A DNA stretch of 64,000 nt from Mesorhizobium sp. M8A.F.Ca.ET.218.01.1.1 (GCF_004791165.1 NZ_SRUZ01000012.1:1-64000); one strand, 5' to 3'; positions 54,945 to 64,000 are shown, counted from the stretch's first letter. Numbers and translations: made by a program. Notes: a model not told the origin generated them from the sequence alone.

Positions 54945-55496
54945 TCATTCCCGTCCGAACCGCCCCTGTCCGAATCGCTTGGCTATGGCGGCAAGTCCCC
55001 GATGCAGCGATACACGCACCGCCGTCTCGCTGATGCCGAACTTCGCCGCCGTCTCGCCGATCGAGCGACCCTCCACGGACACGGCCGAAACCACGGAACG
55101 CTGTGCCGGCGGCAGGCCGTCGAGCGCCCGGTTGATGTCGCGTTCGCTGACCGTATCGGTCTCCGGCTCGGCAAAAGTCTCGGCGATGTCGTCGACATCG
55201 ATCTCGATGCGCCGTCCGCGCCGCCGGAACGCGTCGATCAGCTTGAAACGGGCAATCGCATAGACCCAGGGCAGGACCGGCGCGTCCTGGCGCCAGGTGT
55301 GTCGCTTCAGATGAATTGCCAGCAAGGTTTCCTGCACGACGTCCTCGGGATCGACCCCGCCCTGCACGATCTTGCGCCTGACAAAGCCGCGGATGAGCGC
55401 GGCAATCCGGTGGAGAAAGTCGGCATAGGCCTTTTCATCTCCCGCGATCGCGGCCCGCATCAGCCGGGAAAGCTCGGCCTCGTCTTTGCCGCTCAC
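54945..55496 (-). CDS. ECF family RNA polymerase sigma factor (SigF-like)
   Basis: A 183-residue ECF sigma factor. Region 2 (about 25-90) has DPEDVVQETLLAIH with the polymerase-binding core and W.YAIARFKLIDAFRRRGRR for -10 recognition. Region 4 (about 125-180) has LPPAQR and the helix-turn-helix FGISETAVRVSLHRGL. It is coupled to the NrsF-type gene, which marks it as a SigF-like stress sigma. GTG 55496 follows GGGGAG. Its own promoter (55516-55541) resembles the SigF consensus, so autoregulation is likely. Confidence 0.92.
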   Translation of the reverse strand: MSGKDEAELSRLMRAAIAGDEKAYADFLHRIAALIRGFVRRKIVQGGVDPEDVVQETLLAIHLKRHTWRQDAPVLPWVYAIARFKLIDAFRRRGRRIEIDVDDIAETFAEPETDTVSERDINRALDGLPPAQRSVVSAVSVEGRSIGETAAKFGISETAVRVSLHRGLAAIAKRFGQGRFGRE

Positions 55497-55515
55497 AAGA
55501 GTTCACTCCCCGATC

Positions 55516-55541
55516 TTCGCGCCTCGGCACTGGTTTGTTAC
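55516..55541 (-). promoter_or_regulatory. SigF-type ECF promoter of the sigma/nrsF operon
   Basis: On the minus strand GTAACA (55536-55541), 16 bases, then CGAA (55516-55519). The published Caulobacter SigF consensus as I recall it is GTAACC-N16-CGAA. The -10 lies about 20 bases before the GTG start, giving a short leader. Confidence 0.6.
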
Positions 55542-55649
55542 GTGGCCGGCGAAATAATGTCCAAGCCAAACTACGGGCAAATCACGAAAGTTTGCGGGAC
55601 GGTCCGCGAAATTCCCTGATGGGTTCTCTGGTTCCCAGCCCAGGCGCGA

Positions 55650-55701
55650 GGAACAGCGCGGACCAAGCTTTGTTGACGTAGGGTAAACCCTTCTGTAGCG
55701 T
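55650..55701 (+). promoter_or_regulatory. Candidate promoters before the uncharacterised locus
   Basis: Two weak candidates face right: GGAAC (55650-55654) with TGTT after 16 bases, near the EcfG general-stress consensus GGAAC-N16-17-CGTT, and TTGACG (55673-55678) with TAGCGT (55696-55701) after 17 bases. Either could serve the small gene at 55725. Confidence 0.3.
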
Positions 55702-55724
55702 CAAAGGATCGGAGGGCGGCCGAA

Positions 55725-55862
55725 ATGGATTTCATTGAACGCATTTTTGGATTTTCTCCCGACAATGGCTCGGGAACTTTCGAGGGCAGCCTTGTCATTG
55801 CAGCCATAGTCCTTGTCGCTGCCATCTACTTCTACCGGAGACAGAGATCACTGAAGAAATAG
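55725..55862 (+). CDS. Small single-pass membrane protein
   Basis: A 45-residue protein, starting MDFIERIFGFSPDNGSGTFE, with one hydrophobic helix (about 22-36, LVIAAIVLVAAIYFYRR) and a basic tail RRQRSLKK. GGAGGG sits 8 bases before the ATG, so translation is likely. I do not recognise the family, but similar small one-helix proteins occur in rhizobia. It precedes two large unknown genes by 76 bases and may share their transcript. Confidence 0.65.
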   Translation: MDFIERIFGFSPDNGSGTFEGSLVIAAIVLVAAIYFYRRQRSLKK

Positions 55863-55938
55863 CCGCTGGAAAATCGGCGGGGACACGTCCGCCAGGAAAA
55901 ACATTACCGTTGCGTCCTCTCAGCGTGGGAAACACGAC

Positions 55939-56988
55939 ATGGCAGGATCTCTGGTCAACCACATCAGAACCGCGGCCCTGCTGTTGTTCGCCGCCGAATT
56001 CTGGAAGCGTCTTGCCACCGGGCTGAAAGTGCTGTTTGCGACGATTCGCATGCTGCTATGCCGGCTGGCCAAGGGCCAGCGGCTGCCAAGCCCGGCGCAG
56101 AACGATTGCTGTATCCAGCTGCCGCCCGACATCTACAAGCGCGCCGATCCTCTTCTTTATGCCCAGTACTATCTGATGGCGCAGGGCCTCGCGGTCACCT
56201 GGGACAATCCCGACATCGACATTTTCGACGGCGCCGCGCCAGTCACCGGCGCGCTCCAGCCAGCACACACATATCGCGTTCGCGTGCGTGTCTGGAACGG
56301 GTCTTACGACGCCCCGGCCATCGGCGTCGGAGTGGCGCTGTCCTACCTGTCCTTCGGCGCACAGACCGTTTCCCGTCCGATCGCCAGCACCGCCGTCAAT
56401 CTCGGGGCCAAGGGCACGATCGATTGCCCTGCCTATGCCGAGTTCAGTTGGACCACGCCCGCCACCAGCGGCCACTATTGCCTGCAGGCACAGCTCTCCT
56501 GGGGCGATGACGCCAACCCCGGCAACAACCTAGGCCAGAAGAACGTCAACATTGCCGAGATGCGCTCACCGGCAAGGTTCGTCTTCAGCGTACGCAACGA
56601 GGCCTCGGTCGTCCGGCGTTTCCAGATCGAGGCGGACTGCTACGGCCTGCCGAAGCTGCAGCCATGTGCCCCGCCACGCGGCCAAGGTCGGGGCGAGAGC
56701 ACCGACACCCCGCAGCCGCGGCTCGCCGAGAGCAAGGCACGCTGGGCCAGGGCCCTCGAGGACCAGGCCTATGGCCGGTTTCCCATCCCGGACGACTGGT
56801 CGGTCAGGATCGTTCCAAGAACGCTTTCACTGCAGCCGCGCCAGATCACCGAGATCGCCGTCGAGATCGAAGCGAAGGACGCCGCCTTCCGTGGCTCGAA
56901 GGCCTTCAATGTCCATGTGTTCACGATCGGCGAAAGCGGATCGCGCACCATGACCGGCGGTGTGACGCTCACCGCCACGAAAGGCTGA
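55939..56988 (+). CDS. Uncharacterised protein with amphipathic N terminus and Ig-like (CARDB-type) region
   Basis: A 349-residue protein that I could not assign to a characterised family. Residues 12-42 are hydrophobic and basic (LLLFAAEFWKRLATGLKVLF), perhaps membrane-associated, with a CC pair at 57-58. Residues about 88-205 look like a beta-sandwich of the CARDB type, from TWDNPDIDIFDG to SWGDDANPGNNLGQ, a common surface-binding motif. A second beta domain at about 215-345 has many alternating strands. No classical signal peptide is clear. The stop is 9 bases before the next gene, so they act together. A ligand- or surface-binding role is speculation. Confidence 0.8.
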   Translation: MAGSLVNHIRTAALLLFAAEFWKRLATGLKVLFATIRMLLCRLAKGQRLPSPAQNDCCIQLPPDIYKRADPLLYAQYYLMAQGLAVTWDNPDIDIFDGAAPVTGALQPAHTYRVRVRVWNGSYDAPAIGVGVALSYLSFGAQTVSRPIASTAVNLGAKGTIDCPAYAEFSWTTPATSGHYCLQAQLSWGDDANPGNNLGQKNVNIAEMRSPARFVFSVRNEASVVRRFQIEADCYGLPKLQPCAPPRGQGRGESTDTPQPRLAESKARWARALEDQAYGRFPIPDDWSVRIVPRTLSLQPRQITEIAVEIEAKDAAFRGSKAFNVHVFTIGESGSRTMTGGVTLTATKG

Positions 56989-56997
56989 GGCGTTCCG

Positions 56998-58350
56998 ATG
57001 GCCTACAGGCACTATACGAGCTGCTTCCTCTATCCCGCCGGTGGCAAGCCCTACAACGAGGACGACCGGCTGGCTTTCCTCGCCGGCCAGGCGCTGCAGA
57101 TCATCGTCATCACCGGGCTGGCAGCCGCCTTCGGGTTGCTGCTGGGGCCGGTCGGTGCGGCACTTGCCGCGGCAATCGCATTTCTGGCGTCCGCCACCGC
57201 CACGATCGACAAGGCCGCCGGGGAATGGCTCAACCATCGCCTGGTCTGCCTCGACAAGGACAATCCGAAATGCGCGGTCGGCATCGTCTCCTACAATCCG
57301 TTCCGCAGCGATCTCGGCGCCTTCGACAACGACCAGTATTTCGACGTCATCCTGATGCCGCATCCGACGGCCGAGATCCTCAACGCCGAGACCAACGAGG
57401 CGGCTTTGGCGGCCGCCAATCGCTACAATGCCGACGGCAGCGTCGTCGCGGAATTCGCCGCCAGCATCGCGGCCCATCCGGCCAACGACATTCTCAATGA
57501 CGGCTTTCAGGGTCATGAGCTGCTGTTGCCGCGCGATGATCTTAAGACCGACCTCGGCTACGCACCCGCCGACGACCATGCCCGCTGGGGCCTGCACTGC
57601 GAAGCAGAGGGCGACTTCTGGATCAAGATGCGCCAATGGGCACCGGCCATCGTCATCCTGCTGACGGCGGCTCTGGTCGTCACGGCGGCCGCGGCGGCCG
57701 CCGGCGCCGGTGTCGGGGCGGCCGTCGGCTGCGCCATAGGGTCGTTCTTCCTGGGTGCGCTGGGCTGCGCCATCGGCTCGTTCCTGGGAGGATTGCTCGG
57801 AGCGGCAATTGGCGGCGCGATCGGCGGCGCGGCGTCCTACTTCGGCGGGGTCAAGCCGGTCCTGCAGGGGCTGTTCAACTGGAACCCCGGCAATGTCGAG
57901 GACGCCAATGTCGGCGACAAGGCGCTCGGCCCGATCAGGATGGGCGATCATGTCGCCGTCCTCGGCGAACATGTCTATGACGGCTATCACCAGGGCTGGC
58001 ACGAGTTTCATCCGCTGATGGCGGTGGTCAAGTTCGATGCGGCCGCCGGTGTCGACGCAAAACACTATCTTCAGTGGAACCCGGACTTTCCCGACATGGG
58101 CACAGTCCCGCCCAAACCGCCGGGCGAGGCCACGGACCTCACCGCGCAGGATATGCGTGACGGCCTCGGCAGCGCCGCGTTCAGGACACGCTGCGAGAAT
58201 TTGCGCAGAACCTGGTGCGCCATGCTGAACGACGCGTTCGATCCGGAGACCAAACGAACACAGCAGGGCCTGGATCAGCGCTGGACCATTCATCCCATGG
58301 TCGATGGCTGCATTCCGCAGGAGCAGCCACCGGCACCGCATATCGGGTGA
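56998..58350 (+). CDS. Uncharacterised protein with two glycine-rich membrane regions
   Basis: A 450-residue protein of no family I recognise. Residues 31-70 form a hydrophobic hairpin (LGPVGAALAAAIAFLA). Residues 214-283 form a long hydrophobic stretch with glycine zippers and a tandem repeat GCAIGSF at 244-250 and 256-262. Between them is a soluble part with CLDKDNPKCAVGIVSYNPF and FDNDQYFDVILMPHP. The C-terminal 160 residues contain MGDHVAVLGEHVYDGYHQGW and several cysteines. Glycine zippers occur in pore-forming and oligomeric membrane proteins, so a membrane-inserting role is possible. Ten bases separate it from the preceding unknown gene. Confidence 0.8.
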   Translation: MAYRHYTSCFLYPAGGKPYNEDDRLAFLAGQALQIIVITGLAAAFGLLLGPVGAALAAAIAFLASATATIDKAAGEWLNHRLVCLDKDNPKCAVGIVSYNPFRSDLGAFDNDQYFDVILMPHPTAEILNAETNEAALAAANRYNADGSVVAEFAASIAAHPANDILNDGFQGHELLLPRDDLKTDLGYAPADDHARWGLHCEAEGDFWIKMRQWAPAIVILLTAALVVTAAAAAAGAGVGAAVGCAIGSFFLGALGCAIGSFLGGLLGAAIGGAIGGAASYFGGVKPVLQGLFNWNPGNVEDANVGDKALGPIRMGDHVAVLGEHVYDGYHQGWHEFHPLMAVVKFDAAAGVDAKHYLQWNPDFPDMGTVPPKPPGEATDLTAQDMRDGLGSAAFRTRCENLRRTWCAMLNDAFDPETKRTQQGLDQRWTIHPMVDGCIPQEQPPAPHIG

Positions 58351-58403
58351 TGTCAAATGCGTCCGACACGCGAAACCGTGATGATGCCGATTGGCTTTCA
58401 ATC

Positions 58404-58431
58404 TTGACTAACCCATTCATGAATTGATACT
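58404..58431 (+). promoter_or_regulatory. Promoter of the ferric-iron transporter with an IRO-like box
   Basis: TTGACT (58404-58409) and GATACT (58426-58431) lie 16 bases apart, about 40 bases before the gene. TGA-N9-TCA (58405-58419) overlaps the -35. That pattern is the RirA iron-responsive operator described in rhizobia, so repression in iron-rich cells is plausible. Confidence 0.45.
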
Positions 58432-58470
58432 CGGACGCACCCGCAGTGCGGGCAACCCGAGGAGTACCTT

Positions 58471-59478
58471 ATGAAATCCCCCCTTCTTGCCCTGGCCAGC
58501 GTAGCGGTGCTTGCAATCAGCCTGGCCGCCGGTCCGGCAACGGCCGAAGATGCCGGCATCATCGTCTATAATGCCCAGCATGAAAGCCTGACCAAGGAAT
58601 GGGCCGAAGGGTTCACCAAGGAAACCGGTATCAAGGTCACCTTGCGAAACGGCGGCGACAGCGACTTCTCCAACCAGATCGTCTCCGAAGGCGCCGCCTC
58701 GCCCGCCGACGTGTTTTTGACGGAGAATTCGCCGGCCATGGCGCTGGTGGAGAATGCCGGCCTGTTCGCGCCGGTCGACGCCGGCACGCTGGCTCAGGTC
58801 CCGCAGGACTATCAGGCGGCCAGCGGCAAATGGGTGGGCGTGGCCGCGCGCAGCACCGTTTTTGCCTACAACACGACCAAGCTCAAGCCCGACCAGTTGC
58901 CCAAGTCGATGCTCGATCTCGCCGATCCGAGCTGGAAAGGCCGCTGGGCGGCTTCGCCTTCCGGCGCCGATTTCCAGGCCATCGTCAGCGCGCTGCTGCA
59001 ACTCAAGGGCGAGGCCGCCACGGCCGACTGGCTGAAGGCGATGAAGGAGAATTTCACCGCCTACAAGGGCAACAGCACGGTGATGAAGGCGGTCAATGCC
59101 GGCGAGATCGAAGGCGGCGTGATCTACCACTATTACTACTTTGGCGATCAGGCCAAGACCGGCGAAAACTCCAAGAACGTCGCGCTGCACTATTTCAAGA
59201 ACCAGGATCCGGGCGCTTTCGTGTCGGTTTCCGGCGGCGGCGTGCTGGCTTCGAGCAAGCACCAGAAGGAAGCCCAGGCCTTCCTGAAATGGGTGACCGG
59301 CCAGGGTGGCCAGGACGTGCTGAAGAAAGGAACCTCCTTCGAATATGCGGTCGGCAAGGGCGCCCAGTCCAATCCGAAGCTGGTGCCTCTGGCCGACCTG
59401 CAGGCACCGAAGGTCGATGCCACGACGCTCAACTCCAAGAAGGTCACCGACCTGATGACGGCAGCCGGCTTGCTTTAG
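58471..59478 (+). CDS. Ferric-iron ABC transporter, periplasmic binding protein (FbpA type)
   Basis: A secreted ferric-binding protein of 335 residues. The signal peptide ends near ATA/E (residue 25). His37 in YNAQHESL and the tyrosine cluster YHYYYF at 219-224 match the iron ligands of FbpA-type proteins. The N terminus also has the DVFLTENSP segment of the family. ATG 58471 follows GAGG. It is the first gene of a binding protein-permease-ATPase set. A terminator follows, so the permease may be read through at a lower level or use its own promoter. Confidence 0.92.
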   Translation: MKSPLLALASVAVLAISLAAGPATAEDAGIIVYNAQHESLTKEWAEGFTKETGIKVTLRNGGDSDFSNQIVSEGAASPADVFLTENSPAMALVENAGLFAPVDAGTLAQVPQDYQAASGKWVGVAARSTVFAYNTTKLKPDQLPKSMLDLADPSWKGRWAASPSGADFQAIVSALLQLKGEAATADWLKAMKENFTAYKGNSTVMKAVNAGEIEGGVIYHYYYFGDQAKTGENSKNVALHYFKNQDPGAFVSVSGGGVLASSKHQKEAQAFLKWVTGQGGQDVLKKGTSFEYAVGKGAQSNPKLVPLADLQAPKVDATTLNSKKVTDLMTAAGLL

Positions 59479-59511
59479 TTGGCGTTCGTCCTAATAAGAA
59501 CGCCGGACCGT

Positions 59512-59551
59512 GCTCCCGCGGACTCTCTTTCCGCGGGAGCGTTTTGTTTTT
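59512..59551 (+). terminator. Terminator after the iron-binding protein gene
   Basis: GCTCCCGCGGA (59512-59522) pairs perfectly with TCCGCGGGAGC (59530-59540) and is followed by GTTTTGTTTTT. In ABC operons such a hairpin behind the binding-protein gene often lowers expression of the downstream membrane genes. Confidence 0.9.
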
Positions 59552-59650
59552 CGAGATTGCATTCGTCGATGACGACACGTTGCCTATCCGACCGCGACCG
59601 TGGTCCTTCAATTGCCGCCGCCGGGCGGCAACGGCGAGGCGTGTGAGCTG

Positions 59651-61227
59651 ATGCAGTCCGCGGTCCATCTCGCGCGCCCGGGCCTGCCGCCCAAGATGCG
59701 CCGGCGGGCGCAACGGCGGGCGGCGCCCTGGCTTGTCGCCGCCGCCATATCTGTCTCCCTGCTGGCGCTGCTGCCGCTCGCTTTCATCATAGGGATCGCG
59801 GTGCAGACCGGCTGGGAGACCGTCTCGGCGCTGATCTTCAGGCCACGTGTCGGCGAACTGCTGGTCAACACCGGCCTGCTGGTGCTGCTGACCGTACCGA
59901 TCGCCATCACCTTGTCGGTGACGCTGGCCTGGCTGACCGAACGCAGCGACCTGCCCGGCGCCCGGCTCTGGGCCTGGCTCTGCGTGGCGCCGCTCGCCAT
60001 CCCCGCTTTCGTCCACTCCTATGCCTGGATCTCCATGGTGCCGGGGCTGCACGGCCTGTGGGCAGGCGTGCTGGTGTCCGTCATCGCCTATTTTCCCTTC
60101 CTTTACCTGCCGGTATCGGCGGCGCTGCGCCGCCTCGATCCCGCCCTGGAGGATGCCGCGGCGGCACTTGGTCTCGGACCCTGGCGCGTGTTCTGGCGTG
60201 TCGTGTTGCCGCAGCTCAGGCTGGCGATTTGCGGCGGCTCGCTGCTGGTCGGACTGCATCTGCTGGCCGAATATGGCCTCTACGTCTTCATCCGCTTCGA
60301 CACCTTCACCACCGCGATCGTCGACCAGTTCCAGTCGACCTTCAACGGCCCGGCCGCCAACATGCTGGCCGGCGTGCTGGTGACCTGCTGTTTCGTGCTG
60401 CTCGGTCTCGAAGTGCTGGTGCGCGGCGAGGAACGTTATGCCCGTGTCGGCTCGGGTGCCGCGCGGTATCAGCAACGCATCGGCCTAGGCCGCGCCACCA
60501 TCCCGAGCCTTGCCTTGCTCCTCGTCACCACGCTGCTGGCGCTTGGCGTGCCGTTCGTCACCATCGGGCGCTGGCTCCTCGCCGGCGGCGCCGATGTCTG
60601 GCGTCTCGACGAGATCGGACTGGCGCTCGGCCAGACGCTGTTCCTGTCCCTTGCCGGGGCGCTGCTTGCCACTGTCGCGGCGATGCCGATGGCCTGGATC
60701 TCGATCCGCGCGCCGGGACCGCTGCAGCGTCTTCTGGAGGGATGCAATTACATTGTCGGCTCGCTGCCGGGTGTCGTCATTGCGCTGGCGCTGGTCACCA
60801 TCACCGTGCGCATCGCCCTGCCGCTCTACCAGACCCTGTTCACCATCCTGGTCGCATATGCCTTGATGTTCCTGCCGCGTGCCCTGGTCAGCCTGCGCGC
60901 GTCGATCGCCCAGGCGCCGGTCGAGCTCGAGCGCGCCGCGTCGAGCCTCGGCCGGCGGCCCCTCAACGCGCTGTGGTCGACGACAATCCGCCTGTCGGCG
61001 CCGGGTGCGGCGGCCGGCATGGCGCTGGTGGCGCTCGGCATCATGAACGAATTGACCGCGACCCAGATGCTGGCGCCGAACGGCACCCGCACGCTGGCGA
61101 TGGCGTTCTGGTCCTACAGTAGCGAGATCGATTACGCCTCGGCCGCTCCTTACGCCTTCATCATGGTGGCGATGTCGCTGCCCCTGACCTGGCTGCTCTA
61201 TGTCCAGTCGAAGCGGATGGCCGGACG

Positions 61228-61231
<4 letters not shown>
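59651..61231 (+). CDS. Ferric-iron ABC transporter permease (FbpB type)
   Basis: A fused permease of about 526 residues with twelve helices. Two binding-protein-dependent transport domains each carry an EAA-type loop: LEDAAAALGLGPWRVFWRVV and ELERAASSLGRRPLNALWST. The doubled arrangement is typical of FbpB/SfuB. ATG 59651 is my choice over an in-frame GTG 51 bases upstream. The stop overlaps the ATPase start (ATGA). It should move Fe3+ delivered by the preceding binding protein. Confidence 0.92.
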
Positions 61232-62310
<1,079 letters not shown>

Positions 62311-62352
62311 GAGCGACGGCTGAAGGCGCTGAACCCCAGCGAAGTGGCCAGC

Positions 62353-63162
62353 TCACGCCGTGATGCGTTCGCCGGTTTCCGCTGAATAAATCGGCCATTG
62401 CTCGAGAAAATCGCAACCGTGCACCACCACGCACTGGTTGGCGCTGTCGACGAGGATGACGGCGTAGGAAGGCGGCGCCTGTTCGACGATCTCGCTCGAT
62501 CGGTCGAGGGCAAGCTCGAACCGGGCATGTAGGCCGCGCTGCGCCGAGAACGGAATGCCGGCAACGGTGCCGGCAATGTCGCGATGGACATGGCCGAAGA
62601 AGATGTGGCGAACGTTGCCATGGCCCCGCAGCAGGCCGAGCAACCGCTCGGGCTGTTCGAGCGCCAGCGGATCGAGCTGCGGCAGGCCGAGCGCGACCGG
62701 CGGATGGTGCAGGAAAACGTAGGCTGGCCTGCCGCCGGATTGTCCCAGCCGGGCTTCGAGCCAGGCGAGCCGGCTGTCGCACAGTTCGCCTTCTATGCGT
62801 CCTTCCGCCAGGCAGTCGAGAAACAACAGCACCTCGTTGCCGGTATCGTGGACCGACTGCACGAAGCCGTTTTCGTCGACCGGAATTTCGGGAAACGCGG
62901 CCACGAGATTGGCCCGCCGGTCATGGTTGCCCGGCAGCAGCCTGTACGGCATCGACAGCGTGCCAAGCGCAACGCGCAGATCGGCATAGCTCTGCGGCGC
63001 ACCGGTCTCCGTCAAGTCGCCGGTGAAGACGCAAAGCGCGGCGTCGGGGTGATGCGCATTGATGTGCGCGATGCACCGATCCAGCCGCTGATGCAGGTCC
63101 GCCCCATAGCGGCGCTCACCTCGCCGGCCAAGATGCACGTCGGTGACCTGGATGATTTTCAT
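62353..63162 (-). CDS. Metallophosphoesterase, GpdQ-like glycerophosphodiester phosphodiesterase
   Basis: A dinuclear-metal phosphodiesterase of 269 residues. The metal site is visible: D8 and H10 (TDVH), D49 (TGDL), N79-H80 (GNHD), then HH in FLHHPP, and GHVH in the C-terminal third. The segment from HHPP through LPQLDPLALEQPERLLGL resembles Enterobacter GpdQ more than cAMP phosphodiesterase CpdA. It is transcribed just downstream of the Ugp-type ATPase gene, so hydrolysis of imported glycerophosphodiesters is the likely role. ATG 63162 begins the domain. A cyclic-nucleotide activity is the alternative. Confidence 0.86.
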   Translation of the reverse strand: MKIIQVTDVHLGRRGERRYGADLHQRLDRCIAHINAHHPDAALCVFTGDLTETGAPQSYADLRVALGTLSMPYRLLPGNHDRRANLVAAFPEIPVDENGFVQSVHDTGNEVLLFLDCLAEGRIEGELCDSRLAWLEARLGQSGGRPAYVFLHHPPVALGLPQLDPLALEQPERLLGLLRGHGNVRHIFFGHVHRDIAGTVAGIPFSAQRGLHARFELALDRSSEIVEQAPPSYAVILVDSANQCVVVHGCDFLEQWPIYSAETGERITA

Positions 63163-63191
63163 GCGCGTCTCTTGGCTGAGCGTTTGGGAAA

Positions 63192-64000
63192 TCAAAGCGC
63201 CGGCTCGGGCACGGAAGCCTTGAAGACATCGAGACGGGTCCCTGTCTCCGACGAGAAGAAGTGCATGTCGTCCGGCGAGATCTTTAGGCCGACGGTGCTG
63301 CCGGGTTCGGGATGAACGGCCTCCGAGGTCATCACCGAAAACGGCGCGCCGTCGAGGTCGACATAGATCACCCGCCCCGCACCCAGTTCCTCGACCAGGT
63401 CGACAGTCGCATCGAGCGCGCTCGGCGTTCCCGGCGCCACCAGCCGGACGGCTTCCGGCCGGATGCCCATCGCCACCTTCGTACCGACCGGCAGGCCGGC
63501 GCGAGCCATGCCCAGGCGCCGGCTGCCGCCGAGCAGCCACAGCCCGTCGAGTTCGACGGTGCCTTCAAGAATGTTCATGGCCGGCGCGCCGACGAAGGTA
63601 GCGACGAAGCGGCTGGCCGGGCGGGTGTAGATCTCACCTGGCGTGCCGACCTGTTCGACCCGTCCGCCATTCATCACCACCAGCCGGTCGGCCAGCGTCA
63701 TCGCCTCGACCTGATCGTGGGTGACGAAGACGGAGGTGGCGTTCAGCCGGCGATGCAGTTTGCGGATTTCCGAGCGCATCTGCACGCGCAGCTTGGCGTC
63801 GAGATTGGACAGCGGTTCGTCGAACAGGAAGACTTTCGGTTCGCGGATCATGGCCCGGCCCATGGCGACGCGCTGCCTCTGACCGCCCGAAAGCGCCATC
63901 GGCTTGCGGTCGAGCAGCTGCTCGAGCTCAAGCGTGCGGGCCACCGCCTGGATGCGCTGGTTGCGCTCGACCGAGGGAACACCTGATACCTTCAGCGAAT
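63192..64000 (-). CDS. ABC transporter ATP-binding protein, UgpC/MalK type (5' end missing)
   Basis: The 3' part of a sugar/glycerol-3-phosphate importer ATPase. The frame stays open to the window edge, so the first roughly 100 residues with Walker A are missing. Visible are LSGGQRQRVAMGRAM, Walker B VFLFDEPLSNLDAKLRVQM, the switch His in VFVTHDQVEAM, and a TOBE domain with GIRPEAVRL. This matches UgpC or MalK-type subunits of CUT1 transporters. The phosphodiesterase gene follows 29 bases downstream, which favours UgpC (glycerol-3-phosphate and diesters). The permease and binding-protein genes must lie to the right. Confidence 0.9.
   Translation of the reverse strand, partial: SLKVSGVPSVERNQRIQAVARTLELEQLLDRKPMALSGGQRQRVAMGRAMIREPKVFLFDEPLSNLDAKLRVQMRSEIRKLHRRLNATSVFVTHDQVEAMTLADRLVVMNGGRVEQVGTPGEIYTRPASRFVATFVGAPAMNILEGTVELDGLWLLGGSRRLGMARAGLPVGTKVAMGIRPEAVRLVAPGTPSALDATVDLVEELGAGRVIYVDLDGAPFSVMTSEAVHPEPGSTVGLKISPDDMHFFSSETGTRLDVFKASVPEPAL

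Overview
The window comes from a high-GC alphaproteobacterial chromosome. Gene content and order point to the Rhizobiales, most likely Mesorhizobium or a close Phyllobacteriaceae relative. The evidence is the block clpB / DUF4167 / prmC / prfA / ptsP / lysC with ubiG running the other way, a DsbB gene next to a YqaA-family gene, a small twin-helix protein beside a PduO-type adenosyltransferase, and rhizobial-type short intergenic repeats. This assignment rests on recognition, not on a database search. No phage, transposase, integrase or CRISPR array was seen. Apart from the last gene, which runs off the right edge, the genes look intact.

Layout. 1-430: a canonical promoter pointing left off the window. 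0.4-9.5 kb: cell-envelope genes (M23 endopeptidase, L,D-transpeptidase), an efflux pump, a TMEM175-type channel, and the chaperone clpB behind a heat-shock-like promoter. 9.7-16.6 kb: a leftward housekeeping block (DUF4167 protein, prmC, prfA, ptsP, lysC). 16.8-19.5 kb: a hybrid histidine kinase and ubiG. 19.6-27.6 kb: exporter/MarR pair, nitrilase-fold hydrolase, glutaredoxin, ComF, an orphan Flp pilin, mutT, a GNAT enzyme and argJ. 27.8-33.7 kb: a secreted caspase-like protein, a TetR regulator, a parvulin isomerase and secA. 33.7-40.3 kb: a surface-polysaccharide region with a flippase, a CelD-like acyltransferase and a four-gene wxcKLMN-like set for a 3-acylamino-3,6-dideoxyhexose (Fuc3NAc type). 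40.5 kb: tRNA-Leu(CAA). 40.8-49.1 kb: mixed single genes (YqaA, DsbB, HNH nuclease, AlkA-type glycosylase, GluQ-RS, DMT exporter, YihY, SDR, cobalamin adenosyltransferase, rhomboid). 49.4-52.2 kb: etfBA and a 3-hydroxyacyl-CoA dehydrogenase. 52.2-55.5 kb: a PAS-GGDEF cyclase and an ECF sigma factor with its NrsF-type membrane anti-sigma. 55.7-58.4 kb: a three-gene locus of unknown function. 58.5-62.3 kb: a ferric-iron ABC transporter. 62.4-64 kb: a GpdQ-like phosphodiesterase and the 3' part of a Ugp-type ABC ATPase.

How genes work together. prfA and prmC encode a release factor and the enzyme that methylates its GGQ glutamine, and they overlap. The parvulin isomerase and SecA both serve protein export. 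EtfAB and the acyl-CoA dehydrogenase belong to fatty-acid/butanoyl-CoA oxidation. The ECF sigma gene carries a promoter close to the Caulobacter SigF type, and its anti-sigma keeps the two cysteines of NrsF, so this looks like an intact autoregulated metal/oxidant-stress switch. The phosphodiesterase next to a Ugp-type ATPase suggests glycerophosphodiester uptake followed by hydrolysis.

Most interesting items: the uncharacterised locus at 55.7-58.4 kb, the Fuc3NAc-type module with its fused acetyltransferase-ketoisomerase, the sigma/NrsF switch, and three families of intergenic inverted repeats, one of which reaches into coding sequence.
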